A DNA stretch of 64,000 nucleotides from NCBI GenBank assembly GCA_027459485.1, contig DAIDIG010000002.1:186001-250000 (forward strand), read 5' to 3'. The position numbers were made by a program, and so were the translations under genes. Origin of the DNA: Bdellovibrionales bacterium. Lineage in GTDB: Bacteria > Bdellovibrionota > Bdellovibrionia > Bdellovibrionales > UBA1609. The notes beneath the pieces are model-generated. The model saw nothing but the letters and a program-made list of their open reading frames with translations, did not search any database and was not told the origin of the DNA. Of the stretch, positions 55,089 through 63,656 are shown piece after piece (within the stretch, counting starts at the first letter, position 1; every line of letters starts with the position of its first letter).

Positions 55089-55997
55089 GTGAAGACAGTC
55101 ATTGGTTTGATTTTTTCTCTCAGCATCCCGGTAGCGGCCGCCCCGAAGGTTCAGCCCCGGTCGATTCGCGAAAGTTGCAATCGATTATTAAAGGTCTCAT
55201 TCAAATCTCCGACCCTGATGTTTATGACGATGTTCGCTGACCATCGCCCGGTGACGGTTGATAACCGACTGATATCAGCTGAAAACGGGCGGGATCAAAT
55301 CGAACATTTTATGAAAGTGAGTGGCCGCCATGGAGAACTCGCGTTCCTGATTAAAAACGATGTGCAGAGTCAATCGGGTGGCCCGTTTGAAATTCTCATC
55401 GGCCATCCCGGCGAAAAGGCGGGCTCGTGCGCGCCAACAATGACGGTGACCCAGACGGACGGCACCGCTTTCGATGTGCCGATCGAAAATATATTGGCTT
55501 ATACCTTACTCGACACGCGAAATCGCGATGCCCTTTTTGACCGCGAGTTCCCCGTCGCCTATCTTGGCCCCGAAAATGAAATCGAAAAGGATTGGCGAGA
55601 CAGCTCGTATATTCAAAAAATTTTTTTTCGCGCAAGAAACGAAAGGCCGGCGCGGCCCGAAACTCAGAAGGCAATCGACTTGTATCGAGCCTGGTTAGAT
55701 GTTCTGGCCAAACGTAAAGAGCGTTTAGCCGTGCTAGTAAGAGAACCTTATCGAGAGGGTCAAGAGCTGGTGATTGGTGTCGTGAAACCCTTACTGGAGC
55801 AAGTGAACGGATACAATGCAATCACTGGAGTTGAGATCCAGACTTCAGCCGGTGAACATTTTCGTGTCCCGATCTCACTTAATTCATACACAGTTGGCGT
55901 TTTGAAAATGACTAACGATTCTTATGTGAACCTGACATCCAAACGTGGTTCATATCTTAAGCTTGAATTCAATCGCATACCGATTCATCATAATTGA
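55089..55997 (+). CDS. Secreted protein of unknown function, first gene of a five-gene run
   Basis: Not recognised. The 302 residues begin with a short signal peptide (MKTVIGLIFSLSIPVAA, cleavage near 18). The mature part has mixed alpha/beta sequence, with paired cysteines (ESCNRL and GSCAPT). Two regions look related to each other in outline (TQTDGTAFDVPIENILAYTLL and QTSAGEHFRVPISLNSYTVGVL), which suggests an internal repeat of a beta domain. The start is GTG 55089 with AGGA upstream. Its stop is followed at once by the ATG of the porin-like gene. Confidence 0.7.
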   Translation: MKTVIGLIFSLSIPVAAAPKVQPRSIRESCNRLLKVSFKSPTLMFMTMFADHRPVTVDNRLISAENGRDQIEHFMKVSGRHGELAFLIKNDVQSQSGGPFEILIGHPGEKAGSCAPTMTVTQTDGTAFDVPIENILAYTLLDTRNRDALFDREFPVAYLGPENEIEKDWRDSSYIQKIFFRARNERPARPETQKAIDLYRAWLDVLAKRKERLAVLVREPYREGQELVIGVVKPLLEQVNGYNAITGVEIQTSAGEHFRVPISLNSYTVGVLKMTNDSYVNLTSKRGSYLKLEFNRIPIHHN

Positions 55998-57074
55998 ATG
56001 TTCATCGTCGTGTTGCTGTTGTTAGCCGCGCTAGTGCCAAATGCGGCGTTTGCTGATGCCAATGCATCCACTTCCACCCTGCAATTGCCGGCCATCGATT
56101 ATTCGGGGAGTATTTTTCTCTACGAATATATGCCGGACATGCCCGGAGCCGACCCGAGTTTTGATTTGTACGCGTTTGAGCTTAACCTCGATTCGGCAAA
56201 CTCCGACAAAACCTTGGGCGTTCATTCACAGATTCGCATTCGCGATGACAAGCTTCGCTCGTACTATAATTCTGACATTTGGTTTCAGGAGCTCTACATT
56301 TATCGCAAGACGGATTGGGGTAATTTTAATATCGGCAAGATTTATCGGCAGGTCGGGCTGACCTGGGACAACTCGTTTTTTGGCAACGTCGAATATTTTA
56401 ACGGTCTCATGCTCAACACCAATTACGGTGCCGAGTGGGTGGATAAGCAATCGATCGGGACGGCTTGGGCTCTCAGCGAATCATTTCAATATTTTCCGAA
56501 CGAAGGGCTGGGAGATACGGACGGATCGCTCGCCGGTCGCGATGTGAACAGCGACGCAGATGCGCAGTTGCGCGACGTTGTGACGGCTCGGGTAACATCC
56601 GCGCGCTCGCTGGGGCGAGGTCGTCAAATAATTGTCGGCCTTTCGGGTTTAAACGGTAATTTGAAAAGCCTCATCGCCGCGAATAGAAATTATGACTTCA
56701 ACCAATTGGCGGCGGACGTCACTCTTGATTGGGCGCCGCTATCAATCTACGCCGAAGTCTTACAACAAAATGGCGAGCCCGACGATTCTCAGCATCCGTA
56801 TAGCCGCGCCGGTTACGATTCAGCTACGTACTTTCTTGGCGGTTTATTGGCTCACTTGACCGATCGTCTTGCCGCCTACTTCAATTACAGTTCGGCCAAT
56901 TATGTCGGCCAAAATGCGTTGGAACAAGAACTGCTCCCCGGAGCGACGTATACGGTGGCGCAAAACTTAAATGTAATCGGCGAATTTGATTATTGGCGGG
57001 TTGTCCCGCACGTTGGTGGCGGCGGCACTCTGATAGACCGTAGCCTCAACTTGGTGGCACAATATAATTTTTAA
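55998..57074 (+). CDS. Outer-membrane barrel protein (porin-like)
   Basis: Protein of 358 residues with a signal peptide (cleavage after AFA near 20) and a run of amphipathic strands rich in Tyr, Asn and Gly. It includes LDSANSDKTLGVHSQIRIRDDKL-type strands and a C-terminus SLNLVAQYNF with a terminal Phe for outer-membrane insertion. It is probably a channel for a small substrate. The family could not be named. The gene starts right after the stop of the previous gene and lies 15 bases before the MFS gene. Confidence 0.82.
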   Translation: MFIVVLLLLAALVPNAAFADANASTSTLQLPAIDYSGSIFLYEYMPDMPGADPSFDLYAFELNLDSANSDKTLGVHSQIRIRDDKLRSYYNSDIWFQELYIYRKTDWGNFNIGKIYRQVGLTWDNSFFGNVEYFNGLMLNTNYGAEWVDKQSIGTAWALSESFQYFPNEGLGDTDGSLAGRDVNSDADAQLRDVVTARVTSARSLGRGRQIIVGLSGLNGNLKSLIAANRNYDFNQLAADVTLDWAPLSIYAEVLQQNGEPDDSQHPYSRAGYDSATYFLGGLLAHLTDRLAAYFNYSSANYVGQNALEQELLPGATYTVAQNLNVIGEFDYWRVVPHVGGGGTLIDRSLNLVAQYNF

Positions 57075-57089
57075 AGTGAGGGAGCATCC

Positions 57090-58385
57090 ATGAACGATCA
57101 GCCAAATTCCGTCGGCGAACGGTTAGATCAAATGGACTGGAGCTCATTTCACACTCGGCTGACGTTAGCGCTGGGCATTGCCTGGCTGCTTGATTCGTTC
57201 GAAGTCAATATCATCGGCAGTGTTTTAGCCGTTTTAAAAAAAATATGGGCTATTACAGAATTTCAAAGTTCGCTTCTCGTCAGCGTCTGGCTCATTGGGA
57301 TAATGGTTGGTGCGTTGTTCTTCGGGTATCTCGCCGATCGGTACGGTCGACGTAAACTTTTTTTGATCACGCTTTTGATTTATTCATTTTTCACTCTTAT
57401 TTCGGCCATTTCGCCAGGGTACTATTGGTTTCTGATTTTTCGTTTTCTGACGGCGATTGGCGTCGGTGCCGAGTATTCCGCGATCAATTCGGCGATTAGC
57501 GAGATGATCCCGGCGCGTTTTCGCGGTCGAGCCAACGCATGGGTTATGAATTTTTGGCCGATTGGCGGGGTACTCGCAGCTTTAGTGAGCCTGTTTCTGA
57601 TTAGCGCCTTGCCCGCGACAATCGGCTGGCGATTGTCGTTCGGGTTTGGCGCCATCATTGCCGTTTTCACTCTCTGGGCGAGACGACACATACCCGAGTC
57701 GCCGCGCTGGCTCGCGAAACGCGGTGAACGGCCGTTTTGGCAGCAACTAAAGAGTCTTTTGCAACGCTGCCCGGGGCGATTGGCGATCGGCTGCGCACTC
57801 GATTTTTCAGAAGCATCGGGCTACTACGGCATATTCGCATTCCTTCCACTTATTGTATTACCGAAAGCTGGGATATCCGCAGAAAAGATGCCGTGGTTTT
57901 TTATCATAGGCAACTTGGGCGCGGCAGTTGGCGGAATTTTGGCCGCGTGGGCGCTTGATCGAGTCGGACGAAAAATCACCGTTATGAGTTTTTACTTGCT
58001 CGCAGCGCTCTCGATGTTCGGGATGGCTGTCGCCACGCGCGAGGAGAGTGCCGCCGGTATTTGCGCCGCATTTATCGTCGCGAATTTTTGCGCGACTGGT
58101 AGTTGGATTTCGGCCTATCCGTTTTTTTCAGAAATCTTCCCCACGGATTTGCGTTCGACCGGTATCGGGTTTTCGGTCGCCTTCGGTCGAATCGGTGCGG
58201 CGATCGCGCCACCCGTGCTCGTTTTTATTGCGAGTCGGTGGACACCGACAGCAGGTTTTGCACTGCTGGCGGTATTCTGGCTCATCGGTTTTTTTGCTAT
58301 GATCCCATGGTCGATTCACGGTATTGAGCCTCGTGGCATCGCGCTCGAGACAATCGAGAGTGAATTGGCGAAAGTGAATCTATGA
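57090..58385 (+). CDS. MFS transporter
   Basis: Transporter of 431 residues with 12 predicted helices. It has the MFS loop motif GYLADRYGRRK after helix 2, the central AWALDRVGRKI repeat after helix 8, and the helix-6 PESPRWL motif of sugar/organic-acid porters. The substrate is not fixed by sequence. It is preceded by a strong AGGGAG ribosome site. The stop overlaps the radical SAM start by four bases, so coupled translation and a joint function with it are likely. Confidence 0.92.
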   Translation: MNDQPNSVGERLDQMDWSSFHTRLTLALGIAWLLDSFEVNIIGSVLAVLKKIWAITEFQSSLLVSVWLIGIMVGALFFGYLADRYGRRKLFLITLLIYSFFTLISAISPGYYWFLIFRFLTAIGVGAEYSAINSAISEMIPARFRGRANAWVMNFWPIGGVLAALVSLFLISALPATIGWRLSFGFGAIIAVFTLWARRHIPESPRWLAKRGERPFWQQLKSLLQRCPGRLAIGCALDFSEASGYYGIFAFLPLIVLPKAGISAEKMPWFFIIGNLGAAVGGILAAWALDRVGRKITVMSFYLLAALSMFGMAVATREESAAGICAAFIVANFCATGSWISAYPFFSEIFPTDLRSTGIGFSVAFGRIGAAIAPPVLVFIASRWTPTAGFALLAVFWLIGFFAMIPWSIHGIEPRGIALETIESELAKVNL

Positions 58386-59287
58386 CGACGGGCCAAGTAG
58401 TTGGGCCTACAACAGCCGAAGGCGAAAAAAAATTCCCATTTGCGCCGCTGGCGGCTCTTGATGTTCTCTGGCTGCAAGTCGCCGGGACGATTTGCAACTT
58501 GAAATGCAGTCATTGTTTTATTTCGTGTTCACCGACCAACCACAGTCACGAGATGATGTCGCTGGCGCATGTCCGCAGTTTATTAGATGAAGCCAAAACG
58601 TTGGGAGTCAAAGAATATTACTTCACAGGCGGCGAGCCCTTTCTCAATCGCGATTTACTTATAATGTTTGAAGTCGCGCTGGCCCAAGGGCCTGTGTCCG
58701 TGCTGACGAATGGGATTCTCATCACTCCGAAAGTGGCGGCGCGATTGCGCGAGTTATCCGATGCGAGCGAGCACAGCCTGGACATCCGCGTTTCGCTCGA
58801 CGGGTATGATGCAGAAACGCATGACGCGATTCGCGGGCGTGGCATGTTTCAGCGCGCGATCAAAGGGGTTATGAATTTAAATAGCGCCGGGCTCGTCCCC
58901 GTCATTACAGCTGCCGAAGTGACGGATGACATCGGTGCCGAGCGCGGTCGCGCCCAATTCCTTGAGATGCTGAAATCACTCGGCGTGAACCGGCCGCGTC
59001 TTAAAATTTTGCCAATTCTTCGTATGGGTGCTGAAGTCGAACGAACGCGGGCCTATCAAGAGTGGGAAAGTCTTCGCGGTCATACGCTCAGTGAAACAGA
59101 AGCGGCAAGGCTTCAATGTAACTCTTGCCGAATGGCGACTTCCAAAGGAGTGTACGTTTGCCCGCTTCTCATCGAACAGGACGGCGCGCGCATGGGTGAT
59201 CGGCTCACCGATACTCTGGGGCCGTTTGAATTAAAACATTCGGCCTGTTTTACTTGTCACTCGACGGGGTTTTCGTGTCGAACCTAA
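58382..59287 (+). CDS. Radical SAM protein with Cys-rich SPASM-like tail
   Basis: Protein of 301 residues. The cluster motif is GTICNLKCSHCFISC (Cys38, 42, 45), and FTGGEPFLN is the SAM-binding GGEP region. RVSLDGYDAETHDAIRG fits typical radical SAM strand/helix pairs. The last 55 residues carry further Cys (CNSCRMA, VCPLL, CFTCH, SCRT) that could bind auxiliary iron-sulphur clusters, as in SPASM/Twitch proteins. It overlaps the MFS gene by four bases and the phosphoesterase-like gene by 13. The reaction is unknown; modification of a small molecule or peptide is possible. Confidence 0.9.
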   Translation: MTTGQVVGPTTAEGEKKFPFAPLAALDVLWLQVAGTICNLKCSHCFISCSPTNHSHEMMSLAHVRSLLDEAKTLGVKEYYFTGGEPFLNRDLLIMFEVALAQGPVSVLTNGILITPKVAARLRELSDASEHSLDIRVSLDGYDAETHDAIRGRGMFQRAIKGVMNLNSAGLVPVITAAEVTDDIGAERGRAQFLEMLKSLGVNRPRLKILPILRMGAEVERTRAYQEWESLRGHTLSETEAARLQCNSCRMATSKGVYVCPLLIEQDGARMGDRLTDTLGPFELKHSACFTCHSTGFSCRT

Positions 59288-60111
59288 TCGGCGCCAATCA
59301 GCAAATGCGTTACGCGAATCTCGAATCGTATGATCGCGTATTATTCATCGGCGGTATTTATTCGAATTATCTCGCCTTAGAGAAGGCCTTCACTATGGCG
59401 CGTTCATTGAAGGCTGAGGCCGTAATCGTAATGGGTGATTTCGGTGGATTTGGTCCGTTTCCCGATCGCACGCTCGAGCTGTTGCGCCGAGAAAAGATTT
59501 TTGCGATTCAAGGGAATTACGAAGAAGCTCTGGCGGGCGGCGCCGAAGATTGCGGGTGCGGTTACACAGACCCGCGCGACAATCACTACGCGCAAATTTC
59601 TTATGATTACACCCGATCATGCACGAGCGCCGAGCACGTTCGCTGGATGGGCGAGCTCCCGCGGTATATTCGACTCTCGATCGGCGGTCAACGCACGCTT
59701 GTCTGTCACGGTTCACCGCGACAGATTAACGAATTTTTATGGCAAACGATGACGCCAAGACCATTCATTGAAAAGATGCTTCGTGACTTCGACACGGACC
59801 TCATCATCTGCACTCACACCGGGCTTCACTGGTCGCGTTTTATTGAGCCCGGGCGCGGAGTCGTGAACGTCGGTGCCCTCGGCCGACCGGCCAATGACGG
59901 CAAAACAAACGTGTGGATGAGTTTGCTCGAATGGCAAGATTACGGCTTTCGGGCTGAGTTCATACCTATCGAATACGATTTTGATCGACTAGCCCGTGAG
60001 ATGGAGAGTGAGAAACTTCCACCTGAATTTGTTGCCACCATTCGAACTGGATGGTGGACAACCTGCCTTGAGGTCTTACCGGCAAAAGAGCGAGCGCGCG
60101 GCCAATTTTAA
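59275..60111 (+). CDS. Metallophosphoesterase-like protein with an altered first metal motif
   Basis: Calcineurin-like fold of 278 residues: GGIYSNYLALEKAF at 26-39, VMGDFGGFGPFPD near 52-64, IQGNYEEA near 78-85, VCHGSPRQ near 141-148 and CTHTGLHW near 178-185. In active members the first motif is DxHGN; here it is GIYSN, so Asp and His are lost, and the GNHD motif is GNYE. GDFGG and the C-terminal His motifs remain. It may use fewer metals or act as a binding protein. GTG 59275 follows GGGG and overlaps the radical SAM gene; ATG 59305 is a possible alternative. Confidence 0.82.
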   Translation: MSNLIGANQQMRYANLESYDRVLFIGGIYSNYLALEKAFTMARSLKAEAVIVMGDFGGFGPFPDRTLELLRREKIFAIQGNYEEALAGGAEDCGCGYTDPRDNHYAQISYDYTRSCTSAEHVRWMGELPRYIRLSIGGQRTLVCHGSPRQINEFLWQTMTPRPFIEKMLRDFDTDLIICTHTGLHWSRFIEPGRGVVNVGALGRPANDGKTNVWMSLLEWQDYGFRAEFIPIEYDFDRLAREMESEKLPPEFVATIRTGWWTTCLEVLPAKERARGQF

Positions 60112-60147
60112 ATAAGAGAGAAATAAGAAAAAAGTTCAGAATTATCG

Positions 60148-61533
60148 TCACTGTCTAATGACTGCGTGCGCATTTCTAGATGAAACTTCATTGCCTTTAG
60201 CGCTTTCTTCAAAGATGACGCTCATTTTCGTGCCCGTTTGGTTCGAATCTATGACCAGGCGCCATCCGTAAAAGCGACAGACAGATCGAACCCACGCGAG
60301 ACCGAGTCCATGCCCTTTAATTTTCGAATCGCCCCTGTTAAACGGTTCACCCAATCGTTCGAGCACCGAAGGCGGAATCCCATGCCCGCGATCGGCGACA
60401 ATCAAAGTCCGCTCGGTCACGGAAATCGACACTTGTTCGGCAGAATATGCGAGTGCGTTGGTGAGCAAGTTCGTGATGAGTTGTTCGAGGTGGTGCGTGT
60501 TTGCGAGCACGGTTGGGTCCGACTTGACTTCGGTCACAATTCGATTCGGGTGTGAAGCCGCAAAACGGTCCGCCACCGATTTTACGACCGCCCCGACGTG
60601 ATTCGCATATAGATGCTTTTGTTCGCTCGTATTCTCGAGTTCAGCCCAACCCAGAAAGGAATTGACTGTATCAGAGAGTTTTTCCGACTCTTTTCGAATC
60701 GGTAAAATATCTTTCTCGGCAAGCCCCGCCTTTTCGCGCATCTGTTCAAGTTCGATATTGAGAATCGAAAGCGGCGTTTTCAGCTCGTGGGCCATTTGAT
60801 AGGCCCATAACCGTGAAAAGCGATAGTTATTGTTAACACGTTGGATGAGCGAGTTTAAACCTATGACCATTTTTTGAAACTCATCTTTGAAATGGCCGCG
60901 ACCGAGTAGCGTCTCAGGTACCGTCTCGAGTTGTGGTTGGGCTTTCGCCTGCTCTGACAATCGCGCCAAAAAGCGTTCAAGTTTGACCAGCGGTTGCAGC
61001 AAGAATGACGTCAATAGGTAGCTTGCCACGAGACCGATCGCGAGAATGCACGACAAAAATGTAATAGACGATCGCGAGAAGTAATCGGGCTTAACGAATT
61101 CGGCGTTGAGCATGACACCCACTTGTAGCATCCGATTCGGAAAGTCGGGCATTTGCAGGTTGAGCAGACGGATATATTTACTTTGCCAATATAACGAGGC
61201 CCATTGGCTGTCGGTCGGCAGCTCGGCAATCGCCGCGACCTTCTTCGCCAAGGGGCTTTCGTAGAGAACCCGGCCTTTGCCATCCCAAATCACGAAGAAC
61301 TTTTCAATTTCGGTTTTGCCAAGTTCGTCCGCCACAATCCTCTCGGATGCAGCGAAATTGATTTTGCGAATGTCGTTTTCTTTGGCCTTGATCAAAGCTT
61401 CAGCGGCTTCGCGCGCGAGCTGATCAACGAGAGCCACGCGATCGCGGCGTAAGAAAAGTGCATGCACCACAATTGAGCTTGTTGCCACGACGAACAAGAC
61501 CGTCAGAATCGTAAGAAAATATCTAACCCTCAA
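60148..61533 (-). CDS. Sensor histidine kinase, HAMP-type
   Basis: Kinase of 461 residues. Transmembrane helix one is at about 6-27 and helix two at about 160-181, around a periplasmic sensor of about 130 residues. HAMP follows, then the H-box YQMAHELKTPLS and an ATPase domain with NLLTNALAYS, DRGHGIP and GHGLGLAW. It works with the response regulator whose gene precedes it and overlaps by 11 bases. The signal is unknown. The gene is convergent with the metallophosphoesterase-like gene. Confidence 0.92.
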   Translation of the reverse strand: MRVRYFLTILTVLFVVATSSIVVHALFLRRDRVALVDQLAREAAEALIKAKENDIRKINFAASERIVADELGKTEIEKFFVIWDGKGRVLYESPLAKKVAAIAELPTDSQWASLYWQSKYIRLLNLQMPDFPNRMLQVGVMLNAEFVKPDYFSRSSITFLSCILAIGLVASYLLTSFLLQPLVKLERFLARLSEQAKAQPQLETVPETLLGRGHFKDEFQKMVIGLNSLIQRVNNNYRFSRLWAYQMAHELKTPLSILNIELEQMREKAGLAEKDILPIRKESEKLSDTVNSFLGWAELENTSEQKHLYANHVGAVVKSVADRFAASHPNRIVTEVKSDPTVLANTHHLEQLITNLLTNALAYSAEQVSISVTERTLIVADRGHGIPPSVLERLGEPFNRGDSKIKGHGLGLAWVRSVCRFYGWRLVIDSNQTGTKMSVIFEESAKGNEVSSRNAHAVIRQ

Positions 61534-62194
61534 TCCAGTACCCGCTGTTTCTCAAATTTTTAATTTGAACTTCAGCTCCGATTTCAGCCAGGCGCTTTCG
61601 CAAGTTGGCGACTGTGGCCTCGACAACATTGGTGTCGACATCGGAGCTTTGTCCCCACACGTATTGCAAGAGCTCGTTTTTGCTCCAAACACGGCCGCGC
61701 TCTTGGCTTAACGCTCGAAACAACAAAAATTCTTTCGGTGGTAAATTCTCGACTAAAGAGCCCACTGAAATGACCCGATTGACGAGGTCGACGGCCACAT
61801 TGCCGACATTTAACGTGTACTGATCCGCTGAAACGTTTCGTCGCATCAGAGCGCGAAGCCGCGAAATTAATTCTTGAGTCGAAAAGGGTTTGCCCAGGTA
61901 ATCGTCGGCGCCCATATCGATCAATTCAGCGCGTTCGTTCGGTGTGCTAATGGCGGATAGAATGAGAATCGGGACGCCCGGCCACTTGTTTCGCATTTGC
62001 GGCAGTACTTCTTTAGCGTCGAATGAACCGAGCATTCGATCCAATATGATCATTTGAATGGGGCTTGATTTCTGAATCTCATCAATGAGCGCCGGCTGAT
62101 TGCTAATATGATCCACACTAAAGCCTTGATCATTCAATGCGGCAATAAGGTGATTCGCGATTCGCACATCATCTTCTACGAGCAACAATTTCAT
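61523..62194 (-). CDS. Response regulator, OmpR/PhoB family
   Basis: DNA-binding regulator of 223 residues. The receiver has EDD at 7-9, Asp52 in ILDRMLG, and Lys in LGKPFS. The C-terminal winged helix has ENLPPKEFLLFRAL, GRVWSKNELLQYVWG and VDTNVVEATVANLRKRL. It pairs with the kinase encoded downstream and shares a 193-base intergenic region with the divergent pgaC gene, so it may control exopolysaccharide synthesis. That last point is context-based inference. Confidence 0.94.
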   Translation of the reverse strand: MKLLLVEDDVRIANHLIAALNDQGFSVDHISNQPALIDEIQKSSPIQMIILDRMLGSFDAKEVLPQMRNKWPGVPILILSAISTPNERAELIDMGADDYLGKPFSTQELISRLRALMRRNVSADQYTLNVGNVAVDLVNRVISVGSLVENLPPKEFLLFRALSQERGRVWSKNELLQYVWGQSSDVDTNVVEATVANLRKRLAEIGAEVQIKNLRNSGYWIEG

Positions 62195-62387
62195 CGAATT
62201 CCCATCTAAAGGTAGGTGGTCCGCAAGTTAAATCTAAAAATTTTTTTATCTGTGATCAATTCGAATGCCTCAATCGGCTCGAAACTAAAAAAATATTTAT
62301 CTTCGAAATGAGGTTCAAAAAAGCTTTAGCTTCGGAACACGATACACCCTTCACCCGCGGCGGCCGTATCGGGTATTTTAAGAATAG
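62195..62387. promoter_or_regulatory. Divergent promoter region between response regulator and pgaC
   Basis: A 193-base A/T-rich stretch with an inverted repeat CGATAC (62340-62345) / GTATCG (62366-62371) about 20 bases before the pgaC start. Short runs of A and T (AAAAATTTTTTTAT near 62236) are suitable for promoters. No -35/-10 pair is strong enough to place with confidence. Confidence 0.35.
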
Positions 62388-63656
62388 ATGGTTCATGTTT
62401 TAGTCGCTGCCTTCAAAATAATTCCGCTGCTCTTGAGCTTCGCCTGGATTTTCGGCGCCGTTATTTTTTACTGGAATCGCGAGCGAAATTCTCCCGCAAT
62501 CCCGGTCGAAACTAACATTCTACCGCCGATTTCAATTATTGTCCCGTGCCATAATGAAGAACTCACGATCGCTAATACAATCGCCGCTCTCGATCGGCTG
62601 CAATATCCGGAATTTGAAATCATTGCCGTGAACGACGGGTCGAGCGACCACACCCAAGCGGTGCTCGAAAATTTGGCCCTAAGTCAGCCGCGGATGCGTG
62701 TCATTAACGTAGTTCGAAACAAAGGTAAAGGCGCGGCTCTCAATGTCGGGATAGTTTCGAGCCGTTATGATCACGTCGTGTGTATAGATGCTGATTCGGA
62801 GCTGGATCCTTATGCTCCGCGATGGTTGATCCCGCATTTGACTCAAAACGCGAACGTGGCAGCCGTCACAGGTAACCCGCGCGTGAAAAATAGAGGGACT
62901 CTCGTCGGTCGCATACAAGTCGGCGAATTTTCGGTTTGTGTTGGCATCATTCGACGCTACCACCAAGTGATCGGCAAACTAGGGACAATGTCGGGCGTTT
63001 TAATGGCATTTAAGAAGCGCGCCCTTTTTGATATCGGTCTTCTCGACACGGACTGCATTACTGAAGACATCGCTGTGACCTGGAAGCTGCAACGAGCCGG
63101 CTGGGATGTTCGATTCGAGCCGCGAGCTCTCTGTGACGTTTTGATGCCCGACACAATCAAAGGTCTTTGGAAGCAGCGGGTGCGTTGGGCCAGCGGCGGC
63201 TTCGATACAATGATTCGAAATCTCGAGATCGTTTTCTGGCCGAATGCCTGGGCCTTAAAGGTTTTATACCTTGAATACTTTCTCTCAGCTTTTTGGACAT
63301 TCACGGTCCCGGTTCTTGTTATTGTCGGGCTTATGTTGCATCACCACGGCGTTTCGCTTTTGTCGCAGTGGTTTTCGCCCTGGGGGTGGACGGTATGCTT
63401 GACCGGCCTATTCAGTGCATTGATGTTTATCGCCGGCTTTTGGATGCACGAGAGGTACGAAAAGGGCGTCGGCAAATTTGGCTACTGGGCCATTTGGTAT
63501 CCGTTTTTGTACTGGGTGTTGAACGGCGCGGCGTTTTTGGTGAGTGTACCCAAAGTGTTATTTGGTAAACGAGTGAAGTTTAGTACGTGGATCAGCCCCG
63601 ATCGAGGAGTTTTAAGCTATGAAAGCATGCGACTTAAAAGAATTGCGACCGAATAA
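62388..63656 (+). CDS. pgaC: Poly-beta-1,6-N-acetylglucosamine synthase, PgaC/IcaA-type GT2
   Basis: Membrane glycosyltransferase of 422 residues. An N-terminal helix (about 5-27), then GT2 domain with SIIVPCHNEE, VNDGSSD, CIDADSEL (DxD) and TEDIAVTWKL, and the QRVRW motif of processive synthases; two or three C-terminal helices follow. It polymerises UDP-GlcNAc into PNAG for biofilm matrix at the inner membrane. It overlaps the next gene, pgaD, by 38 bases. The order of motifs and the partner gene support PgaC rather than cellulose or hyaluronan synthase. Confidence 0.9.
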   Translation: MVHVLVAAFKIIPLLLSFAWIFGAVIFYWNRERNSPAIPVETNILPPISIIVPCHNEELTIANTIAALDRLQYPEFEIIAVNDGSSDHTQAVLENLALSQPRMRVINVVRNKGKGAALNVGIVSSRYDHVVCIDADSELDPYAPRWLIPHLTQNANVAAVTGNPRVKNRGTLVGRIQVGEFSVCVGIIRRYHQVIGKLGTMSGVLMAFKKRALFDIGLLDTDCITEDIAVTWKLQRAGWDVRFEPRALCDVLMPDTIKGLWKQRVRWASGGFDTMIRNLEIVFWPNAWALKVLYLEYFLSAFWTFTVPVLVIVGLMLHHHGVSLLSQWFSPWGWTVCLTGLFSALMFIAGFWMHERYEKGVGKFGYWAIWYPFLYWVLNGAAFLVSVPKVLFGKRVKFSTWISPDRGVLSYESMRLKRIATE

